From Paenibacillus sp. FSL R5-0766 (GTDB taxonomy: Bacteria; Bacillota; Bacilli; Paenibacillales; Paenibacillaceae), in NCBI RefSeq assembly GCF_037971845.1, contig NZ_CP150227.1, forward strand, positions 5,270,001 to 5,334,000: a DNA stretch of 64,000 nt, written 5' to 3'. Both the position numbers and the translations under genes were made by a program. Positions within the stretch are counted from its first letter, which is position 1, and every line of letters begins with the position of its first letter. The notes below the pieces were generated by a model. That model ran no database searches. It had not been told where the DNA came from and saw only the letters and a program-made list of their open reading frames with translations. Below are positions 50,426 to 60,141 of the stretch, piece by piece.

Positions 50426-51562
50426 ATGTCCGATTTGCTTAGAACACCACTCTTCCCACTGTATCAGCAATACGAAGGCGTACGGTGCATTGATTTTGGA
50501 GGCTGGGAGCTTCCGGTACAATTTAGCGGAATCCAGAAAGAACATGAAGCGGTACGCGAGCGTGCTGGACTGTTTGATGTATCCCATATGGGCGAATTCA
50601 CAGTACAGGGTGAGCAGGCCGAAGTTTTTTTGCAACAAATGACGACCAATGATGTGACCACGCTGGTTCCCGGTCAAGCCCAATACACCCTGATGTGTTA
50701 TCCAGATGGCGGTGTGGTGGATGATCTGCTCGTGTATAAGCTGGAAGATCAGCATTATATGCTCGTGGTTAACGCCTCCAACATCGACAAGGATTGGGCG
50801 TGGCTGCAAGAGCACTTGATCCCCGGCGTGAGCATGACCAATGATTCGGAGCAGACAGCGCTGCTCGCCTTGCAAGGTCCACTGGCTGTAGACATTATCG
50901 GGAAAGTTACAGATGCGGATGTAAGCTCGATTGAACCGTTTCGTTTTGTGCAGGATGCTGAAGTATGTGGAGTAAAATTACTGTTGTCCCGTACCGGTTA
51001 TACCGGTGAAGATGGCTTTGAGCTATATGTTCCTGCAGATCAGGCCGCTGTGGTCTGGAATGGGTTAATGCAAGCCGGTGAAGGTCACGGACTTGTACCC
51101 ACAGGCCTCGGTGCTCGGGATACACTGCGCTTTGAAGCAAAGCTCCCTCTGTATGGACAGGAATTGTCGGCAACTATCTCTCCACTCGAAGCTGGCGTTG
51201 GCATGTTTGTGAAGCTGCACGCCGGACCTTTTATCGGACACGAAGCCTTGTTACAGCAAAAAACTGACGGGCCCGCCCGCAAACTGGTCGGCATCGAAGT
51301 GTTGGAGCGCGGTATTCCCCGCCCCCACTATCCGATTTACGCTAAAGGCGTACAGATTGGTGAAGTGACAACAGGCACACAATCACCTACATTGAAGCGT
51401 AATCTGGGGCTTGCCCTCATCGACAGCAAATACGCTGCGCTGGGAACCCCGCTTGAGATTGAGATCCGCGGCAAGAAACTAAAAGCCGAGGTCGTGAAGA
51501 CCCCTTTTCATAAACGGACACGTACGTCGAAGACACCTACTCAAGGAGCTGATCAAGCATGA
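50426..51562 (+). CDS. gcvT: Aminomethyltransferase (glycine cleavage T protein)
   Basis: A 378-residue T protein that moves the methylene group from lipoylated GcvH to tetrahydrofolate, releasing ammonia. Recognisable blocks: FGGWELPVQF, RAGLFDVSHMGEF, the YTGEDGFELYVP region and LGARDTLRFEAKLPLYG. The start is the ATG at 50426, five bases after GAGGTG; the TTG before it is too close. It is first in gcvT-gcvPA-gcvPB and overlaps the next gene by 4 bases. Confidence 0.97.
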   Translation: MSDLLRTPLFPLYQQYEGVRCIDFGGWELPVQFSGIQKEHEAVRERAGLFDVSHMGEFTVQGEQAEVFLQQMTTNDVTTLVPGQAQYTLMCYPDGGVVDDLLVYKLEDQHYMLVVNASNIDKDWAWLQEHLIPGVSMTNDSEQTALLALQGPLAVDIIGKVTDADVSSIEPFRFVQDAEVCGVKLLLSRTGYTGEDGFELYVPADQAAVVWNGLMQAGEGHGLVPTGLGARDTLRFEAKLPLYGQELSATISPLEAGVGMFVKLHAGPFIGHEALLQQKTDGPARKLVGIEVLERGIPRPHYPIYAKGVQIGEVTTGTQSPTLKRNLGLALIDSKYAALGTPLEIEIRGKKLKAEVVKTPFHKRTRTSKTPTQGADQA

Positions 51563-52914
51563 GCAAGCACCGTTACATTCCCATGACTGAGCAAGATCAG
51601 AGCGCCATGCTCGCAACCATCGGTGTGGGTACGCTGGAGGATCTGTTTCAGGACATTCCGCAGGAGATTCGTTATCAGGGCGAGCTGCCCGTATCCTCCA
51701 AACTCGATGAATATGCGCTGACACGTCATATGTCCAAACAAGCTGGCGCCAATGCCAATTTCGAAACACACGCCAGTTTCCTCGGCGCAGGTATATACGA
51801 TCATCATGTTCCTTCCGTCATCAATCATGTCATTTCCCGTTCCGAGTTCTACACTGCCTACACACCTTATCAGCCTGAGATCAGCCAAGGTGAACTACAG
51901 GCCATTTTCGAGTTTCAGTCCTACATCTGTGAATTAACCGGTATGGCTGTAGCCAATGCCAGCATGTATGACGGCGCAACAGCTTTTGCGGAAGCCGGTA
52001 ATCTCGCCGCAGCAGCAACACGTCGCAAACAACTTATCGTATCCCGTACCGTTCATCCGGAAGCCCGTCAGGTATTGCAGGCGTATGCGCACGGATTAAG
52101 TCTGGAGATTGTCGAGATTGGTTATAAGAATGGCGTCACTGATTGGGAAGCCTTGCAAGCCGCTATATCGGACGATACCGCTGCTGTCATGATCCAGAGT
52201 CCGAACTTCTTTGGTGCCGTGGAAAATGTGAAGCAGGCTGCCGACCTCGTGCATGCGCACAAGGGCCTGCTCGTTGTAAGTGCCAACCCGCTATCGCTGG
52301 GTCTGCTGGAAGCCCCAGGCAAGCTGGGTGCCGACATCGTTGTTGGCGATGCGCAGCCCCTTGGCATCGCCGCTTCACTCGGCGGCCCGACATGCGGATA
52401 TTTTGCCGTATCCCAGCCTCATATGCGCCGAATTCCTGGCCGAATTGTAGGCCAAACAACCGATCGCAACGGCAAGCGTGGTTTTGTACTCACACTGCAG
52501 GCGCGTGAACAGCACATCCGTCGCGAAAAGGCGACGTCCAACATCTGTTCCAACCAGGCTTTGCTTGCGCTCAGCGCATCTGTATATATGTCCATTATGG
52601 GTAAACAGGGTATGATCGATGTCGCGGATCTGAATCTGCAAAAGAGTCATTACACCCTGAATACATTAACTACGATTCCTGGAGTTAGCCTTACTTTTAA
52701 TGCACCAACATTTAATGAATTCGTGATTAAACTTCCTGAAGGAACAGACGTGGATGCTCTTCAGTTGAAATTGCTGGATGCAGGCTTTATTGCTGGTTAC
52801 GAACTCGGACGTGATTATCCGGAACTTGCCGGACATATGCTGATTGCTGTTACGGAACGGCGTAGTAAGGAAGAAATTGACGAATTCGCACGAGCATTGG
52901 AGGGATCGCTGTGA
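51559..52914 (+). CDS. gcvPA: Glycine dehydrogenase (decarboxylating) subunit 1
   Basis: A 451-residue N-terminal half of the split P protein, with [19 protein letters not shown] at the start and [17 protein letters not shown] and [14 protein letters not shown] in the first third. It lacks the PLP lysine, which is on subunit 2. It overlaps gcvT by ATGA and gcvPB by GTGA, so the three are translated together. Confidence 0.97.
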   Translation: MSKHRYIPMTEQDQSAMLATIGVGTLEDLFQDIPQEIRYQGELPVSSKLDEYALTRHMSKQAGANANFETHASFLGAGIYDHHVPSVINHVISRSEFYTAYTPYQPEISQGELQAIFEFQSYICELTGMAVANASMYDGATAFAEAGNLAAAATRRKQLIVSRTVHPEARQVLQAYAHGLSLEIVEIGYKNGVTDWEALQAAISDDTAAVMIQSPNFFGAVENVKQAADLVHAHKGLLVVSANPLSLGLLEAPGKLGADIVVGDAQPLGIAASLGGPTCGYFAVSQPHMRRIPGRIVGQTTDRNGKRGFVLTLQAREQHIRREKATSNICSNQALLALSASVYMSIMGKQGMIDVADLNLQKSHYTLNTLTTIPGVSLTFNAPTFNEFVIKLPEGTDVDALQLKLLDAGFIAGYELGRDYPELAGHMLIAVTERRSKEEIDEFARALEGSL

Positions 52915-54488
52915 CTCAGGAAACGACGACAACGACAACATCGGTACAAGGACAATCGGAAACAGGTACCTCTGTCTCCACTTCGGTTCAACCTGAGACG
53001 GATACAACATTTAGTGCACAGCCCTTATCTCCTGCTCCGGAACAATCATTGATTTTTGAACTCAGCAGCCCTGGGCGTGTCGCTTATTCCCTGCCAGAAT
53101 GTGATGTTCCTCGTCAGGCTTCCGATACGTTGATTCCCCGGGAAATGCTCCGTTCGGAAGCAGCGGCACTGCCGGAAGTGTTCGAGGTAGATGTTATTCG
53201 ACACTATACTGCGTTGTCCCGCCGCAACTTCGGTGTAGATAACGGATTCTATCCATTGGGCTCTTGTACGATGAAATACAATCCAAAGATTAATGAGGAT
53301 GTTGCACGTTATAACGGTTTCGCCAAAATCCATCCATACCAGCATGAATCCAGCATTCAAGGTGCTCTTGAACTATTGTATACGTTGCAAAACGACCTTG
53401 CAGGTCTGACAGGCATGGACGCTGTAACCCTGCAACCAGCCGCTGGTGCCCATGGCGAATGGACTGGACTTATGATGATTCGTGCCTACCACGAAGGTCG
53501 TGGTGAACAACGTACCAAAGTCATCGTGCCCGATTCTTCTCACGGGACCAACCCGGCAAGTGCTACTGTTGCAGGATTTGAAACGGTGACGATTCCATCC
53601 CGCGCAGACGGACTGGTTGATCTGGACGCACTCCGTGCAGCAGTCGGTTCGGATACGGCAGCATTGATGCTGACCAACCCGAATACACTTGGTTTGTTCG
53701 AGAAAGACATTCAGGAGATTGCATCCATCGTACATCAGGCTGGTGGCTTGTTGTATTACGATGGCGCGAACTCCAATGCCATTATGGGCATTACCCGTCC
53801 GGGTGATATGGGCTTTGATGTGGTGCATCTGAACTTGCACAAAACGATGAGTACACCTCATGGCGGTGGTGGACCTGGCGCCGGACCAGTTGGCGTGAAG
53901 AACCGTCTGGTTCCGTTCCTGCCTAAGCCAATGGTAATTAAAAATGATGACGGTATGTATGCATTCGATCGTGAAGGCGATCAATCCATTGGCCGAGTGA
54001 AAGCCTACTACGGTAACTTCGGTATATTGATACGTGCCTATGCCTACATTCGTACCTATGGACCGGAAGGATTGCGCCGTGTATCTGAATGTGCGGTACT
54101 CAATGCTAACTATATGATGGCCCGTCTCGCACCTTACTACGAGATTCCGTATCCGGGCGTATGCAAACATGAATTCGTCATGTCTGGACGGGGGTTGAAG
54201 CAATATGGTGTACGCACACTTGACGTTGCCAAACGATTGCTTGATTTTGGATATCATCCACCAACCGTGTACTTCCCGCTCAACGTCGAAGAATGCATCA
54301 TGATCGAGCCGACAGAAACCGAAAGTAAAGAAACGCTGGATGGGTTCATTGATACGATGATACGGATTGCCAAAGAAGCGGAAGAGACACCTGAATTAGT
54401 CCTGAACGCACCTTATGGCACACCGGTTACTCGACTCGATGAGACTACCGCAGCCCGCAAACCTGTACTGAACTGCGCTTGCAGTTAA
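52911..54488 (+). CDS. gcvPB: Glycine dehydrogenase (decarboxylating) subunit 2
   Basis: A 525-residue PLP-binding half of the P protein, which decarboxylates glycine. The PLP lysine is K311 in [28 protein letters not shown] and [12 protein letters not shown] are also present. GTG start with GGAGGG upstream. The N-terminus has an unusual tail of about 45 residues rich in threonine, serine and glutamine before the usual [11 protein letters not shown]; the family normally begins only a few residues before that point. Confidence 0.96.
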   Translation: MTQETTTTTTSVQGQSETGTSVSTSVQPETDTTFSAQPLSPAPEQSLIFELSSPGRVAYSLPECDVPRQASDTLIPREMLRSEAAALPEVFEVDVIRHYTALSRRNFGVDNGFYPLGSCTMKYNPKINEDVARYNGFAKIHPYQHESSIQGALELLYTLQNDLAGLTGMDAVTLQPAAGAHGEWTGLMMIRAYHEGRGEQRTKVIVPDSSHGTNPASATVAGFETVTIPSRADGLVDLDALRAAVGSDTAALMLTNPNTLGLFEKDIQEIASIVHQAGGLLYYDGANSNAIMGITRPGDMGFDVVHLNLHKTMSTPHGGGGPGAGPVGVKNRLVPFLPKPMVIKNDDGMYAFDREGDQSIGRVKAYYGNFGILIRAYAYIRTYGPEGLRRVSECAVLNANYMMARLAPYYEIPYPGVCKHEFVMSGRGLKQYGVRTLDVAKRLLDFGYHPPTVYFPLNVEECIMIEPTETESKETLDGFIDTMIRIAKEAEETPELVLNAPYGTPVTRLDETTAARKPVLNCACS

Positions 54489-54509
54489 AACTAAGTGAGT
54501 TTCTTATCC

Positions 54510-54552
54510 ATGCTCTTGCTGATGTTAACTACACCAGTAAGAGCATTTTTTT
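54510..54552 (+). terminator. Terminator of the gcv operon
   Basis: ATGCTCTT/AAGAGCAT stem with inner CTG/CAG, followed by seven T residues, right after the gcvPB stop. Confidence 0.85.
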
Positions 54553-54613
54553 GGCTAGACATTACAGGACGTTTCCCTCGTACTCTCCTTTATTCCCTAT
54601 ACATCTACGTAAC

Positions 54614-54652
54614 AAAAAAAGCCGATACCCACAATGAATCGCGGATATCGGC
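54614..54652 (-). terminator. Terminator of ptsI
   Basis: GCCGATA (54621-54627) and TATCGGC (54646-54652), followed by seven T residues on the minus strand. A weaker CCTC/GAGG hairpin with a T-run lies just after the ptsI stop at about 54690-54716. Confidence 0.75.
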
Positions 54653-54725
54653 AAAATCGCTACATCAATGCAGCTTATTATCGGAAAAAGAAAAAACCTC
54701 AAATCCGGAGGAAACCCCGGCAAAA

Positions 54726-56438
54726 TTACGCTTGAATGCTTTGAACCAATTCAACAACTTGTTCAGCCGTTTGCATATCCAGAGCTTTGGCAGCCAGTTC
54801 CTGCATGTCCGCACGGGACAACTTGGTGATCTGACTACGAGCTGGCAGAATGGATGTTGCGCTCATGCTGAACTCATCCAATCCAAGACCGAGCAACAAT
54901 GGAATTGCTGTTTCGTCTCCTGCCATCTCACCACACATGCCAACCCATTTGCCTTCACGATGCGCTGCATCGATAACCATTTTAACCAAACGCAAAATGG
55001 CCGGGTTGTAAGGTTGGTACAGATAAGCCACTCGTTCGTTCATACGGTCAGCAGCCATTGTGTATTGAATCAGATCGTTTGTTCCGATACTGAAGAAATC
55101 CACTTCTTTGGCAAACTGATCCGCCAGAACTGCAGTCGAAGGAATTTCGACCATGATTCCGAGTTGAATGCTGTCAGAAACAGCAATACCTTCAGCAACC
55201 AGCTTCTCTTTCTCTTCGAGCAAGACAGCTTTTGCTTCACGGAATTCACCGAGTGTTGCGATCATCGGGAACATGACACGCAGGTTTCCATGTACGCTTG
55301 CACGCAGCAATGCACGCAATTGTGTACGGAAGATATCCAGACGGTCCAGACACAGACGAACTGCGCGGAAGCCGAGGAATGGATTCATTTCTTTTGGCAG
55401 ATCCAGGTATGGAAGCTCTTTGTCTCCACCGATGTCGAGTGTACGAACAACAACAGGTTTACCTTCCATTTTTTCCAGTACCGCTTTGTAAGCATTATAC
55501 TGAATGTCTTCGGAAGGGAGCTTGTCTCTGCCCATGTACAAGAACTCGGTACGGTACAGGCCTACAGCCTCGCCACCGTTCTCCAGAACACCAGTTACAT
55601 CATTTGGTGTACCGATGTTGGCTGCAAGTTCAACATGAACGTTATCTACCGTTACCGTTGGCTCATCACGAAGTTTTCTCCACTCTGCACGTTGTGCATC
55701 ATACTGTTCCTGTTTGGCACGGTATTCAGCAATAACTTCATCAGTAGGGTTAACCAGTACGTGACCATCCAGACCGTCAACAATGATCATATCGCCTTGT
55801 TTCGCTTGAGCCAAGATGTCCTTGGTTCCAACAACAGCTGGAATTTCAAGTGAGCGCGCCATGATCGCCGAGTGAGAAGTACGTCCACCAATGTTGGTTG
55901 CAAAACCTTTAACAAATTGGCGGTTCAATTGAGCCGTGTCGGAAGGTGTTAGATCCTCCGCAAGCACAATCACTTCTTCATTGATCTCAGCCGGACTCAT
56001 GAAGTCGATACCAAGCAAGTGATTTAGCACACGTTTGGTAACGTCACGCATATCTGCTGCACGTTCCTGCAGGTATGCACTCTTCATGTTCTCAAACATG
56101 GAGATAAATTGCGATGCTGTTTCGTTCAAAGCAAATTCTGCATTGATCATGTCATCCGCAATTCTAGCTTTAACCGGATCAATTAGTTCCGGGTCATTCA
56201 GAATGAGCAAATGCGAAGCAAAAATCTCTGCTTTTTTCTCGCCAAGCTCTTGTAAAGTGCGCTCTTTGATCGCCTCAAGCTCAGCCTGGGATTTACCCAG
56301 AGCTGAGTCGAGTTTCGCGATCTCTGCGTCAACGTCGTTAATTTGGCGTTTTTCTACAGAGTAGTCAGGATGCTCCAAGATAAACGCCTTGGCGATAGCA
56401 ATACCCGCCGAAGCCGCGATCCCGGAGACATTAAGCAT
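54726..56438 (-). CDS. ptsI: PTS enzyme I (phosphoenolpyruvate-protein phosphotransferase)
   Basis: A 570-residue enzyme I that starts the PTS phosphorelay by moving phosphate from PEP to HPr. The active histidine is H189 in [13 protein letters not shown]. The PEP-binding domain has [21 protein letters not shown] and the catalytic-cysteine region MCGEMAGDE. It overlaps the end of ptsH by 8 bases, so the two are translationally coupled. Confidence 0.97.
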   Translation of the reverse strand: MLNVSGIAASAGIAIAKAFILEHPDYSVEKRQINDVDAEIAKLDSALGKSQAELEAIKERTLQELGEKKAEIFASHLLILNDPELIDPVKARIADDMINAEFALNETASQFISMFENMKSAYLQERAADMRDVTKRVLNHLLGIDFMSPAEINEEVIVLAEDLTPSDTAQLNRQFVKGFATNIGGRTSHSAIMARSLEIPAVVGTKDILAQAKQGDMIIVDGLDGHVLVNPTDEVIAEYRAKQEQYDAQRAEWRKLRDEPTVTVDNVHVELAANIGTPNDVTGVLENGGEAVGLYRTEFLYMGRDKLPSEDIQYNAYKAVLEKMEGKPVVVRTLDIGGDKELPYLDLPKEMNPFLGFRAVRLCLDRLDIFRTQLRALLRASVHGNLRVMFPMIATLGEFREAKAVLLEEKEKLVAEGIAVSDSIQLGIMVEIPSTAVLADQFAKEVDFFSIGTNDLIQYTMAADRMNERVAYLYQPYNPAILRLVKMVIDAAHREGKWVGMCGEMAGDETAIPLLLGLGLDEFSMSATSILPARSQITKLSRADMQELAAKALDMQTAEQVVELVQSIQA

Positions 56439-56706
56439 TAATTTCGCCCAACCCTTCGTTAACCATAACGTCAGTCAAAGCTTGAAGAGCTTCAGCTTCG
56501 CCTTCGCCTTCAACGATGATGCTGATGGTGTCGCCTTGTTCCAATCCGAGGGAAAGAACACCCAGAATGGATTTCAAAGTTACTTTTTTACCGTTAGCTT
56601 CTGCAAAGGATTCTGCACCTTTGAATTTGTTTGCTGTATTTACCAGGGCTGTCGCCGGACGTGCGTGGATACCATCTTCGTCTGTAATTCTGAATGTTTG
56701 TTGCAT
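56431..56706 (-). CDS. ptsH: Phosphocarrier protein HPr
   Basis: A 91-residue HPr carrying phosphate from enzyme I to the EIIA domains. H14 in DGIHARPAT is the enzyme-I site and S46 in [11 protein letters not shown] the HPr-kinase site used for CcpA signalling. The start is the ATG at 56706; a longer frame upstream has no family support. It lies between ptsG and ptsI. Confidence 0.96.
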   Translation of the reverse strand: MQQTFRITDEDGIHARPATALVNTANKFKGAESFAEANGKKVTLKSILGVLSLGLEQGDTISIIVEGEGEAEALQALTDVMVNEGLGEINA

Positions 56707-56783
56707 TACAATCATCTCACTTTCAGTAGTTTGGTTTAGGCATTGCATATATTTACACTTGCTTGCCATTGTCGTAACACTTC

Positions 56784-58835
56784 TTATTTTATCTCAATGA
56801 TTGGCTGTTCGCCAACTTTCAGCACTCCGCTCTTCTTCAGAGTTACCGTGGAGCCCTCTGGCAGGTTGGTGAAAATAACTGGTGAAATGATCGAAGGAGC
56901 GTTTGCTTTGACATACTCCAGATCCACTTCCATAATCGGCTGACCTGCCGATACCAGATCACCCTCCTGTACCAGTACGTTAAAGCCTTGACCTTTCAGC
57001 TTCACCGTATTAACACCTATATGAACAAGCACTTCCTTGCCTCCATCGGACATGATGCCCACGGCATGTTTGCTTGGAAATACATTAAACACTTTACCAT
57101 ACACAGGAGAAGTTATCGTACCATCATGTGGCAAAATTGCGAATCCATCACCTGTCATTTTCTCAGCAAAGACCGGATCAGGTACGTTTGTAATGTCCAG
57201 CAATTCACCGTTGACTGGCATGACGATATCCTCAGCAACGATGCGCTCGCCTTGCTCACCTTGTGCCTTCTCCTCTTCAGGAGTTGGTTTGGCAGCTGCT
57301 GGCGTTGGTGCTGGTGTTCGTCCTGCAATAATATCCTGCATTTGAGATTTGATCGTGTCGGAACGTGTACCAAAGATGGCTTGAACATTATTACCCACTT
57401 CAAGTACACCAGATGCACCCAATTGTTTCAAACGATCTTTTTTCACATTGGATTTCTCATTAACTTCAATCCGCAAACGAGTAATACAAGCGTCCAGATG
57501 TTTGATATTCTCTTTGCCACCGAAAGCTTCAAGAATGTTATGGGGCAGATCATCCGTTGAACCAGAGCCTCCGCCAGATTCGGTTTCAGGCGTTGCATCC
57601 TCTCGTCCAGGTGTTTTGAGATTAAATTTGCGAATGATAAACCGGAAACCGAAGTAATAGATCACCGCAAGAATCAATCCGACAATAATAACGTCCCACC
57701 AAGGTGTACGGTTCGGAATAATCCCGAAGATCAGGAAGTCAATGAACCCACCGGAGAAGGTCATACCGATCTTGACACCCAGAATTTGCATGGTCATGAA
57801 AGACAAACCTGCAAAGATACAGTGTACTGCAAACAGGACTGGTGCTACAAACAGGAACGAGAATTCTAGTGGTTCCGTGATCCCTGTCAGGAACGAAGTC
57901 AATGCTGCAGAGCCCATGATACCTGCTACATACTTTTTGTGTTCCGGTCTTGCTTCATGGTACATCGCAAGTGCGGCCGCTGGCAAACCAAACATCATGA
58001 AGGGGAATTTACCAACTTGGAATGTTCCCGCTGTGAGGTTCACACCATCACGCAATTGATTGAAGAAGATTTGCTGGTCACCACGAATGACATCTCCAGC
58101 TTTGTTTACGTACTCACCGAACTCAAACCAGAATGGGGAGTAGAAAATGTGGTGAAGACCAAACGGAATTAATGACCGTTCCACAACTCCGAAGATGAAT
58201 GCCGACAATGTCGGGCTTGTATCTACCATGAAATGAGATACAGCATTCAATCCATTTTGAATCGGTGGCCAGATAATCACCAGAAGCAACCCGATTAAGA
58301 GGGATACAACCGAAGTGATAATCGGAACGAAACGTTTACCTGCAAAGAAACCGAGGTAGGACGGCAGTTCGATTTTGAAAAATCGATTGTAACACAGCGC
58401 GGCGGCAATACCTATGATAATACCTCCGAACACGCCCGTACTTAATGTTGGGATACCCAAGATGCTGGCATAACCCGGTACTTCACCGATCATTGCTGGA
58501 GTAACCCCTACTGCGGTACCCAGTGTGACATTCATGACCAGATAACCGATGATCGCTGCGAGACCTGCAACCCCTTCGCCACCGGCCAATCCGACGGCTA
58601 CACCGACGGCGAACAGCAATGCCAGATTATCGAATACGATCTGACCTGCATTCATCATAATTGTTGCGATCGAGTTCACCCAAGGGGTGTCGAGCGCCGT
58701 TACATATTGCAAGAAATCTGGATTAACCAGCATGTTACCAATCCCGAGCAGCAAACCTGCCGCAGGTAGAATGGCTACAGGCAGCATGAGTGCTTTACCT
58801 ACTCTTTGCAATACACCAAAAAGCTTTTTGAACAT
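56784..58835 (-). CDS. ptsG: PTS glucose-specific EIICBA component
   Basis: A 683-residue fused glucose transporter. EIIC membrane domain (about 1-400), EIIB with the phosphocysteine C450 in LDACITRLRIEV, a proline/alanine linker (about 507-525), and EIIA with H590 (SKHAVGI) and the phosphorylated H605 (LVHIGVNTVKLKG). GGGAG lies ten bases before the ATG. The leader contains a RAT element and terminator under GlcT control. ptsH and ptsI follow. Confidence 0.97.
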   Translation of the reverse strand: MFKKLFGVLQRVGKALMLPVAILPAAGLLLGIGNMLVNPDFLQYVTALDTPWVNSIATIMMNAGQIVFDNLALLFAVGVAVGLAGGEGVAGLAAIIGYLVMNVTLGTAVGVTPAMIGEVPGYASILGIPTLSTGVFGGIIIGIAAALCYNRFFKIELPSYLGFFAGKRFVPIITSVVSLLIGLLLVIIWPPIQNGLNAVSHFMVDTSPTLSAFIFGVVERSLIPFGLHHIFYSPFWFEFGEYVNKAGDVIRGDQQIFFNQLRDGVNLTAGTFQVGKFPFMMFGLPAAALAMYHEARPEHKKYVAGIMGSAALTSFLTGITEPLEFSFLFVAPVLFAVHCIFAGLSFMTMQILGVKIGMTFSGGFIDFLIFGIIPNRTPWWDVIIVGLILAVIYYFGFRFIIRKFNLKTPGREDATPETESGGGSGSTDDLPHNILEAFGGKENIKHLDACITRLRIEVNEKSNVKKDRLKQLGASGVLEVGNNVQAIFGTRSDTIKSQMQDIIAGRTPAPTPAAAKPTPEEEKAQGEQGERIVAEDIVMPVNGELLDITNVPDPVFAEKMTGDGFAILPHDGTITSPVYGKVFNVFPSKHAVGIMSDGGKEVLVHIGVNTVKLKGQGFNVLVQEGDLVSAGQPIMEVDLEYVKANAPSIISPVIFTNLPEGSTVTLKKSGVLKVGEQPIIEIK

Positions 58836-58891
58836 CGCGTCGTTTCTCCCTTTCGTCTAAGTTATATGTTGTGATACAAGCAAGGGAACAC

Positions 58892-58989
58892 AAAAAAGGC
58901 ATGAATTAACAAAGTGAAATGTGCCAACCTTGGGGTATAGCATACCCTGTACAAGGAAAGAACAATCACACTTTAATTAACTCATGCCT
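58892..58989 (-). terminator. ptsG leader terminator
   Basis: AGGCATGA-TTAA...AAGTG pairs with CACTT...TTAA-TCATGCCT around an inner GGTATGCTATACC-type hairpin, followed by TTTTTT on the minus strand. Its 5' arm overlaps the RAT element. Confidence 0.85.
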
Positions 58990-59010
58990 GATCGAGTCAG
59001 TAACACGTCG
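58981..59010 (-). promoter_or_regulatory. GlcT-binding RAT antiterminator
   Basis: The minus strand reads GTGTTACTGACTCGATCAGG followed by CATGAG, nearly the same as the B. subtilis ptsG RAT as I recall it. It overlaps the 5' arm of the ptsG terminator. When GlcT is active, RAT folds and transcription reads through. Confidence 0.88.
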
Positions 59011-59044
59011 CTTATGTTTATTCAGTTGCTTGATTACGGAAATC

Positions 59045-59073
59045 ATTGTAGCACCAGTTCTAATCCATTGCAA
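59045..59073 (-). promoter_or_regulatory. Promoter of ptsGHI
   Basis: TTGCAA (59068-59073), 17-bp spacer, TACAAT (59045-59050) on the minus strand, placing the start about 35 bases before the RAT. Confidence 0.75.
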
Positions 59074-59121
59074 GCCTTTACACCAAAAAAATAAATTCCG
59101 CATTCCATCACTGGAATGATC

Positions 59122-59976
59122 TCACTTATTCTCTTCTTCCTTCCGCTGATTCAGCCTTTGCAGATGAATGGTCAGATAACCTACCTCCGCAGGATAAACC
59201 GGCAGTTTCAGTCTTTTCTCCATTACTTTGGTCAGTTTCCATGCAAGCGAGTACATTTCGGGATACTCCAACTTAAGCAGGGAATCCAACTTATGAAGCT
59301 CTTCCACTTTGTCTCCACGGCGAACACGCTCAAGAGCGAAACGAAGATGAGTCAGCAAACGAGAGTAATCGAGTGATTCCGTTTCAAACGAATAATCGAG
59401 TTGATCGGACACCAGGTTCACCAGATCAGTGATCAATTGTGAATGTTCACGTACCTGGGATATATTTTGATTGGTCATTGCACTATAGATATGGAGGGCA
59501 ACAAAACCAATCTCGTCCATCCCCAAATCTACGCCCATTCTCTCTTTGATCAAACGAACAGCGTATTCTCCCATTCGATATTCCTCAGGATAAATCTCGC
59601 GGGTTTCATATAAAAATGGATTTTGTATGATAATGCCCTGCTCCTTGCGTTTTAACGCGAAAGAAATGTGATCGGTTAATGCAATATGGATATGTTCATT
59701 CAGAGGAACGTCCGTACGCTCTGCAATATACGTAATAACTTCGTTAATAATCTCGATCAGTGCTTCATCCACCTGTGGAAGAAGCTGTTTGTACTGCTCT
59801 TGCTCCTGCTGGTTTTTCAAAATAAACATTTTCTCCACAGCCATCAATGGAATGTGATCACTCGGTTTTCGGTTAAAGCCAATGCCTTTACCAATAACAA
59901 CGACTTCCCCGTGTTCTGGATGCTGTGCAATGATTACATTATTATTTAGCGCTTTATCTACATGCAGGCTGCTCAT
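59122..59976 (-). CDS. glcT: Glucose PTS antiterminator GlcT
   Basis: A 284-residue BglG-family RNA-binding antiterminator. An N-terminal CAT domain (about 1-55; VDKALNNNVIIAQHPEHGEVVVIGKGIGF) is followed by PRD1 (about 65-170) and PRD2 (about 175-284) with phosphorylatable histidines. It reads PtsG phosphorylation state and binds the RAT just downstream in the ptsG leader. The start is the ATG at 59976, six bases after AAGAGGTG; the GTG three codons earlier is part of that site. It is directly upstream of ptsG in the same direction. Confidence 0.95.
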   Translation of the reverse strand: MSSLHVDKALNNNVIIAQHPEHGEVVVIGKGIGFNRKPSDHIPLMAVEKMFILKNQQEQEQYKQLLPQVDEALIEIINEVITYIAERTDVPLNEHIHIALTDHISFALKRKEQGIIIQNPFLYETREIYPEEYRMGEYAVRLIKERMGVDLGMDEIGFVALHIYSAMTNQNISQVREHSQLITDLVNLVSDQLDYSFETESLDYSRLLTHLRFALERVRRGDKVEELHKLDSLLKLEYPEMYSLAWKLTKVMEKRLKLPVYPAEVGYLTIHLQRLNQRKEEENK

Positions 59977-60036
59977 TGTTTGCACCTCTTTTTCACACCA
60001 TCTTAGGTGTGATTAAGTCACACCCTGTTACGAACG

Positions 60037-60073
60037 AAAAGACACCCGGAGCGGGCAAACCGCGCCGGACGTC
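60037..60073 (-). terminator. Terminator of floT
   Basis: Long GC-rich hairpin (60041-60055 with 60060-60073), 13 of 14 positions paired including two G-U, followed by TTTT on the minus strand. Confidence 0.75.
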
Positions 60074-60141
60074 TCGCTTAAAAAGTAACAAAAATTCGTC
60101 TTAAGGTCAATAGAGCAACCATGCAAGACTCGAAGTGCTTC

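Noticed and set aside
53373..54257. 294-codon open frame on the - strand
   Set aside because: Antisense to gcvPB, low-quality composition.
54495..55853. 452-codon open frame on the + strand
   Set aside because: Antisense to ptsI. Rich in Cys, His, Gln and Phe, with no ribosome binding site or family motif; it results from codon bias of the real gene.
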